Origin: JBOHPP01 sp050731755
GTDB lineage: Bacteria; Methylomirabilota; Methylomirabilia; Rokubacteriales; CSP1-6
Direction: 5' to 3'
DNA length: 19,042 nucleotides
NCBI GenBank assembly: GCA_050731755.1
Contig: JBOHPP010000202.1
Location: 1 to 19,042, forward strand
Made by a program: the position numbers and the translations under genes. Positions 17,006-19,042 of this stretch are shown piece after piece; position 1 is the first letter of the stretch; every line of letters starts with the position of its first letter. The notes beneath the pieces are model-generated. The model worked only from the letters and a program-made list of their open reading frames with translations. It was not told the origin of the DNA and did not search any database.

Positions 17006-17317
17006 CTAGACCTCGATGTTGGTGATGCGCACGTGGGTGGCCGGCTGGCGGTGCCCGCGGTTGCGGCGGTAGTTCTTGCGACGCTTGAACTTCACGACCG
17101 CGATCTTGCGGCCCCGCCCCTGGGTCACGACCTCACCCGACACTTTAGCCGTGCGCAGCCGGTCGGGGGTGGCCAGCACCTCGCCGTCCCGCTTGACGAG
17201 AAGCACCGAGGTGAACTCGACGCGGCTGCCCGTGTCGCCGGGCAGCCGTTCGACGATGATCACCTGCCCGGGCGCGACGTGGTACTGCCTGCCTCCGGTG
17301 GCGATGACGGCTTCCAT
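17006..17317 (-). CDS. rplU: 50S ribosomal protein bL21
   Basis: 103-residue bL21, binding 23S rRNA. MEAVIATGGRQYHVAPGQ at the N-terminus, then KRDGEVLATP, KIAVVKFKRRKNYRRNRGHR and the C-terminal TNIEV are characteristic. ATG 17317 is preferred over an upstream in-frame start at 17356 because it matches family length; GAGGAAGG lies 9 bases before it. It heads the rplU-rpmA-obgE-proB-proA-nadD-rsfS run. Confidence 0.98.
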   Translation of the reverse strand: MEAVIATGGRQYHVAPGQVIIVERLPGDTGSRVEFTSVLLVKRDGEVLATPDRLRTAKVSGEVVTQGRGRKIAVVKFKRRKNYRRNRGHRQPATHVRITNIEV

Positions 17318-17360
17318 TGACGCTGACCTTCCTCGCTCATGAATGACAGCAAGCACTTAT

Positions 17361-17376
17361 GAGACCACAGCGTCTC
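17361..17376 (-). other. Small stem-loop in the rplU leader region
   Basis: GAGAC (17361-17365) and GTCTC (17372-17376) form a 5-bp stem with a 6-base loop, about 45 bases before the rplU ATG. A TTGACG (17388-17383) lies just upstream, but the nearest -10-like box, CATAAG (17361-17356), is 21 bases away, too far for a good promoter. It could be part of an autoregulatory ribosomal leader; the sequence alone does not show this. Confidence 0.25.
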
Positions 17377-17387
17377 GCGCCGCGTCA

Positions 17388-17555
17388 ATGCGTTGTAGCG
17401 GGGGCCGCGAGACCGGCTTGGACCGTGGGTGGCCTGCTCTAGGTGCCCTGGTATCGCACGCCCGTGATGCGGTCGCGAGGGACGCGAGGCCGGCTTAAAC
17501 CGTGGGTGGCCTGTTCGAGGTGCGCTGGATATCTCACGCCCGGATGTTGTAGCGG
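17388..17555. repeat. Imperfect tandem repeat, two units of about 78 bp plus a partial third
   Basis: Non-coding spacer between the sigma-factor gene and rplU. Unit 1 is 17388-17466 and unit 2 is 17467-17543; each starts with ATGCG and contains the block ACCGTGGGTGGCCTG and ends with CACGCCCG. By hand, the 63-bp cores (17407-17469 and 17484-17546) agree at about 55 of 64 aligned columns, with two single-base indels. The first 12 bases of a third unit (ATGTTGTAGCGG, 17544-17555) match the head of unit 1 (ATGCGTTGTAGCGG). On the minus strand each core can fold with arms AGGCC and GGCCT (GGTCT in unit 1, still pairing through a G-U). Function unknown. Confidence 0.75.
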
Positions 17556-17558
17556 CGC

Positions 17559-18170
17559 TCAGACGGCGGGGGCGAGGTACTCGCTGAGCCGCTTGCGCAG
17601 GAACAGCCGTGAGCGATGAATGCGCGACTTCACGGCGGGCAGGCTCAACCCCAGCGTCTCGGCGATGTCGGGGTTGGAGACGCCCTCGATGTCGTGCAGG
17701 ACCACCACGGTGCGGTAGTCGGCCGGCAACTCGGCGATGGCCGACTCCAGCACCCGGCGTAGCTCGCTCTGCAACGCGCGCTCGTCCACCCGCCGCGACC
17801 AGTCGTCCATCGGCTCGAAGTGGTGCCCGCCCGCGTCGAGCACCGGCAGGACGTCGTCGAGCGCGATCTCGCCGGCCTTGGCCTTGCGCGAGCGCAGCTT
17901 CATGTAGGCGGCGTTGGCCGCGATGCGGTACAACCAGCTCCCGAACGCCGCATCGCCCTTGAAGGTGTGGATCTTGCGACCGGCCGTCCACAGGGCGTCC
18001 TGGGTGGCCTCTTCGGCGTCCTCCCTGGCTCCGGTGATGCGCAGGGTGAGCCGATACACGCGATTGGCGTAACGCTCGACAAGCTGCTCCATCGCGGTCG
18101 GCTCCGCGCGCCGCAGCGCCTCCACCAGCGCCGCGTCGGGGTCGATGCGCGGGCGGTCGGTGACGTTCAC
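17559..18170 (-). CDS. ECF (sigma-70 family, RpoE-like) sigma factor
   Basis: Extracytoplasmic-function sigma factor of 203 residues that would direct RNA polymerase to a specific promoter set. Region 2 at about 28-97 (MEQLVERYANRVYRLTLRIT, EDAEEATQDALWTAGRKI, GSWLYRIAANAAYMKLRSRK); a linker with HHFEPMDDWSRRVDERALQ; and region 4 at about 140-195 (AIAELPADYRTVVVLHDIEG, IAETLGLSLPAVKSRIHRSR). The GTG start at 18170 overlaps the TetR stop as GTGA, so it is translated with the repressor. No anti-sigma factor gene lies next to it on either side in this window: downstream are the tandem repeat and rplU. Control may therefore be mainly through the TetR promoter. A longer upstream frame is a shadow of tetR. 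Confidence 0.94.
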   Translation of the reverse strand: MNVTDRPRIDPDAALVEALRRAEPTAMEQLVERYANRVYRLTLRITGAREDAEEATQDALWTAGRKIHTFKGDAAFGSWLYRIAANAAYMKLRSRKAKAGEIALDDVLPVLDAGGHHFEPMDDWSRRVDERALQSELRRVLESAIAELPADYRTVVVLHDIEGVSNPDIAETLGLSLPAVKSRIHRSRLFLRKRLSEYLAPAV

Positions 18171-18799
18171 CGCCCCGCTCGCTCGTACACCGTGAGGTAG
18201 CGCTTGAGCTCGCCCACGCATTGCTCCATGACCCCGATGTCCTTCGTGACCTTCGTCATGAGGATCGCCCCCTCCAACGAGGCGACGAGAAACTGAGCCA
18301 CCGTCTCGGGACGGCACTCCCCGCTCAGCTCGCCTCTCCCCTGGGCCTGGTGCAGCGCCTGGGTGAGGCGCGCCCGCCACGTCGAGAAGACTTTGGCGAG
18401 CCGAGCCCGGAAGCCCTCATGGACGTCGGAGAGTTCCGAGGCCAGGTTGCCCAGGGGACAGCCGCCCACGCAGTTGACCGCGCGCTGGGCAGCGACCACG
18501 CGATCAAGAAAACACCGGATCTGGGTCATCGGTTTAATGTCGGGGTCAGAAAAGCAGGGCTCGACCGTCCGCTCGATGAAGGCGGCGATGATGGTGTCGA
18601 GGATGGCGTGTCCCAGCTCCTCCTTGCTCCGGAAGAAGTGGTAGAAGCTCCCCTTGCCTACTCCGCTCTCCCGCAACACGTCATCGAGCGAGGTGGCGTG
18701 AAAGCCCCTGATCTGCATGAGCCGCGTCGCCGCCGAGACGATGGCGTCCCGGGTCGATCTGCCGTCGCGGGCGGGGGTGTCCGTCGCTGAGTGCGTCAT
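18167..18799 (-). CDS. TetR/AcrR family transcriptional repressor
   Basis: 210 residues. An N-terminal helix-turn-helix domain at about 15-60 (TRDAIVSAATRLMQIRGFHA, TSLDDVLRESGVGKGSFYHF, RSKEELGHAIL) is followed by a ligand-binding/dimer domain. The latter contains NCVGGCPLGNLASELSD at 109-125, similar to the GCPLGNLA segment of LmrA/AcuR/NemR-like regulators; C110 and C114 could be thiol sensors (inference). ATG 18799 is chosen because a good promoter and a palindromic operator lie immediately upstream; the in-frame ATG at 18850 would place both inside the gene. There is no ribosome binding site and the leader would be only about 15 bases. It is co-translated with the ECF sigma factor (GTGA overlap). 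Confidence 0.93.
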   Translation of the reverse strand: MTHSATDTPARDGRSTRDAIVSAATRLMQIRGFHATSLDDVLRESGVGKGSFYHFFRSKEELGHAILDTIIAAFIERTVEPCFSDPDIKPMTQIRCFLDRVVAAQRAVNCVGGCPLGNLASELSDVHEGFRARLAKVFSTWRARLTQALHQAQGRGELSGECRPETVAQFLVASLEGAILMTKVTKDIGVMEQCVGELKRYLTVYERAGR

Positions 18800-18819
18800 T
18801 GTACCGACCAGTCGGTACA
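18800..18819. promoter_or_regulatory. Palindromic TetR-type operator
   Basis: TGTACCGAC-CA-GTCGGTACA: a perfect 20-bp palindrome apart from the central two bases. It overlaps the expected transcription start and ends directly against the repressor ATG. The ACCGAC/GTCGGT arms with a 2-bp centre are a common TetR-family operator form. Position predicts autorepression of the tetR-sigma pair. Confidence 0.8.
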
Positions 18820-18820
18820 C

Positions 18821-18850
18821 ACCATAGCCAGAGGGTGGGCCCTCAGTCAA
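18821..18850 (-). promoter_or_regulatory. Promoter of the tetR-sigma operon
   Basis: Minus-strand TTGACT (18850-18845, 5 of 6) and TATGGT (18826-18821, 4 of 6) with an 18-base spacer. Transcription would start near 18814, inside the palindromic operator, so repressor binding would block RNA polymerase. The spacer holds a second small dyad, GAGGG-CCCTC (18831-18844). Confidence 0.65.
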
Positions 18851-18892
18851 GCGATCGTTATTCAGCTACAATTCCAGGTACTTTGGAGCTTC

Positions 18893-18907
18893 TCCGGGAC
18901 GTCCGGA
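18893..18907 (-). terminator. Weak stem-loop after the complex I subunit gene
   Basis: TCCGG / CCGGA with a 5-base loop directly follows the stop at 18912, and a second small hairpin GGAG-CTT-CTCC lies beside it (18885-18895). No T-run follows, so intrinsic termination is doubtful. Confidence 0.2.
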
Positions 18908-18911
18908 CGGG

Positions 18912-19042
18912 CTAGAACAGCGGCGCCGCGACCCGCAGCGCCGCCATGACGACCGGCTTGGGATAGACGCCCAGGATCACGACCCCCAGCACGCACAGGA
19001 GCACCGCGAGGGCCAGCGTCGTGGGCAGCCGCACCCGGTCGG
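18912..19042 (-). CDS. nuoN: Complex I proton-channel subunit, 3' end (probably NuoN)
   Basis: Only the last 43 codons are inside the window. They encode one hydrophobic helix (TLALAVLLCVLGVVILGVYP) and the C-terminal tail PKPVVMAALRVAAPLF. A final helix ending in a G-x-YP-x-P turn followed by a short Ala-rich end is typical of the NuoN subunit of NADH:quinone oxidoreductase, which is usually the last gene of the nuo operon; NuoM or an Mrp antiporter subunit ends in a similar way and cannot be excluded. It is on the same strand as tetR but separated by the tetR promoter region. Confidence 0.65.
   Translation of the reverse strand, partial: DRVRLPTTLALAVLLCVLGVVILGVYPKPVVMAALRVAAPLF

Noticed and set aside
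17356..17388. TTGACG...CATAAG as the rplU promoter
   Set aside because: The spacer is 21 bases, outside the normal range; kept only as a note in the leader entry.
17388..17555. CRISPR array
   Set aside because: Only two long, diverged, directly adjoining units; no short identical repeats with unique spacers and no cas genes.
18867..18872. TACAAT on the plus strand near the right end as a promoter
   Set aside because: No plus-strand gene follows and no -35 match lies at the right distance.

Overview
The window is a compact, very GC-rich stretch of bacterial chromosome carrying 24 protein genes (two cut by the window edges) and one tRNA. It contains no insertion sequence, phage gene, CRISPR array or rRNA that I can see. 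Almost everything is encoded on the minus strand; only lemA and its DUF2207 partner lie on the plus strand. The high GC, frequent GTG/TTG starts, a LapB-like protein, complex I, a lipoprotein oligopeptide-binding protein and the operon order rplU-rpmA-obgE-proB-proA-nadD-rsfS suggest a Gram-negative-type environmental lineage. Candidatus Rokubacteria/Methylomirabilota or a deltaproteobacterial relative is my best guess, but that is inference from overall impression and not shown by any single feature.

Layout from left to right. (1) 1-512: 5' part of lipA (lipoyl synthase), divergent from lemA. (2) 557-2834: lemA and a DUF2207 membrane protein, an envelope pair; the DUF2207 signal peptide lies upstream of its first ordinary start codon. 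(3) 2871-2955: tRNA-Leu(GAG). (4) 2987-9897, read right to left: gap-pgk-tpiA-secG, then a peptide-type ABC importer (lipoprotein binding protein, two permeases, no ATPase). A good promoter (TTGCCG-N18-TATAAT) stands in front of gap, and the genes are packed so tightly that one long transcript is likely. (5) 9976-17317, read right to left: rplU-rpmA-obgE-proB-proA-nadD-rsfS, then a DksA/TraR protein, a LapB-like TPR/zinc-ribbon protein and comF. This joins ribosome parts and ribosome-associated factors, proline synthesis, NAD synthesis and stress regulators. (6) 17388-17555: an imperfect tandem repeat in the spacer before rplU. (7) 17559-18850: a TetR-family repressor and an ECF sigma factor translationally coupled by a GTGA overlap, with a near-textbook promoter and a 20-bp palindromic operator in front of the repressor. 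(8) 18912-19042: the 3' end of a complex I antiporter-like subunit, probably nuoN.

Most of the content is housekeeping. The most unusual parts are the self-contained TetR/ECF-sigma switch with no anti-sigma gene beside it, the tandem repeat between that switch and the ribosomal operon, the ATPase-less importer placed behind the glycolytic genes, and the missing canonical start of the DUF2207 gene. I do not see a clear undescribed defence or mobile system here.
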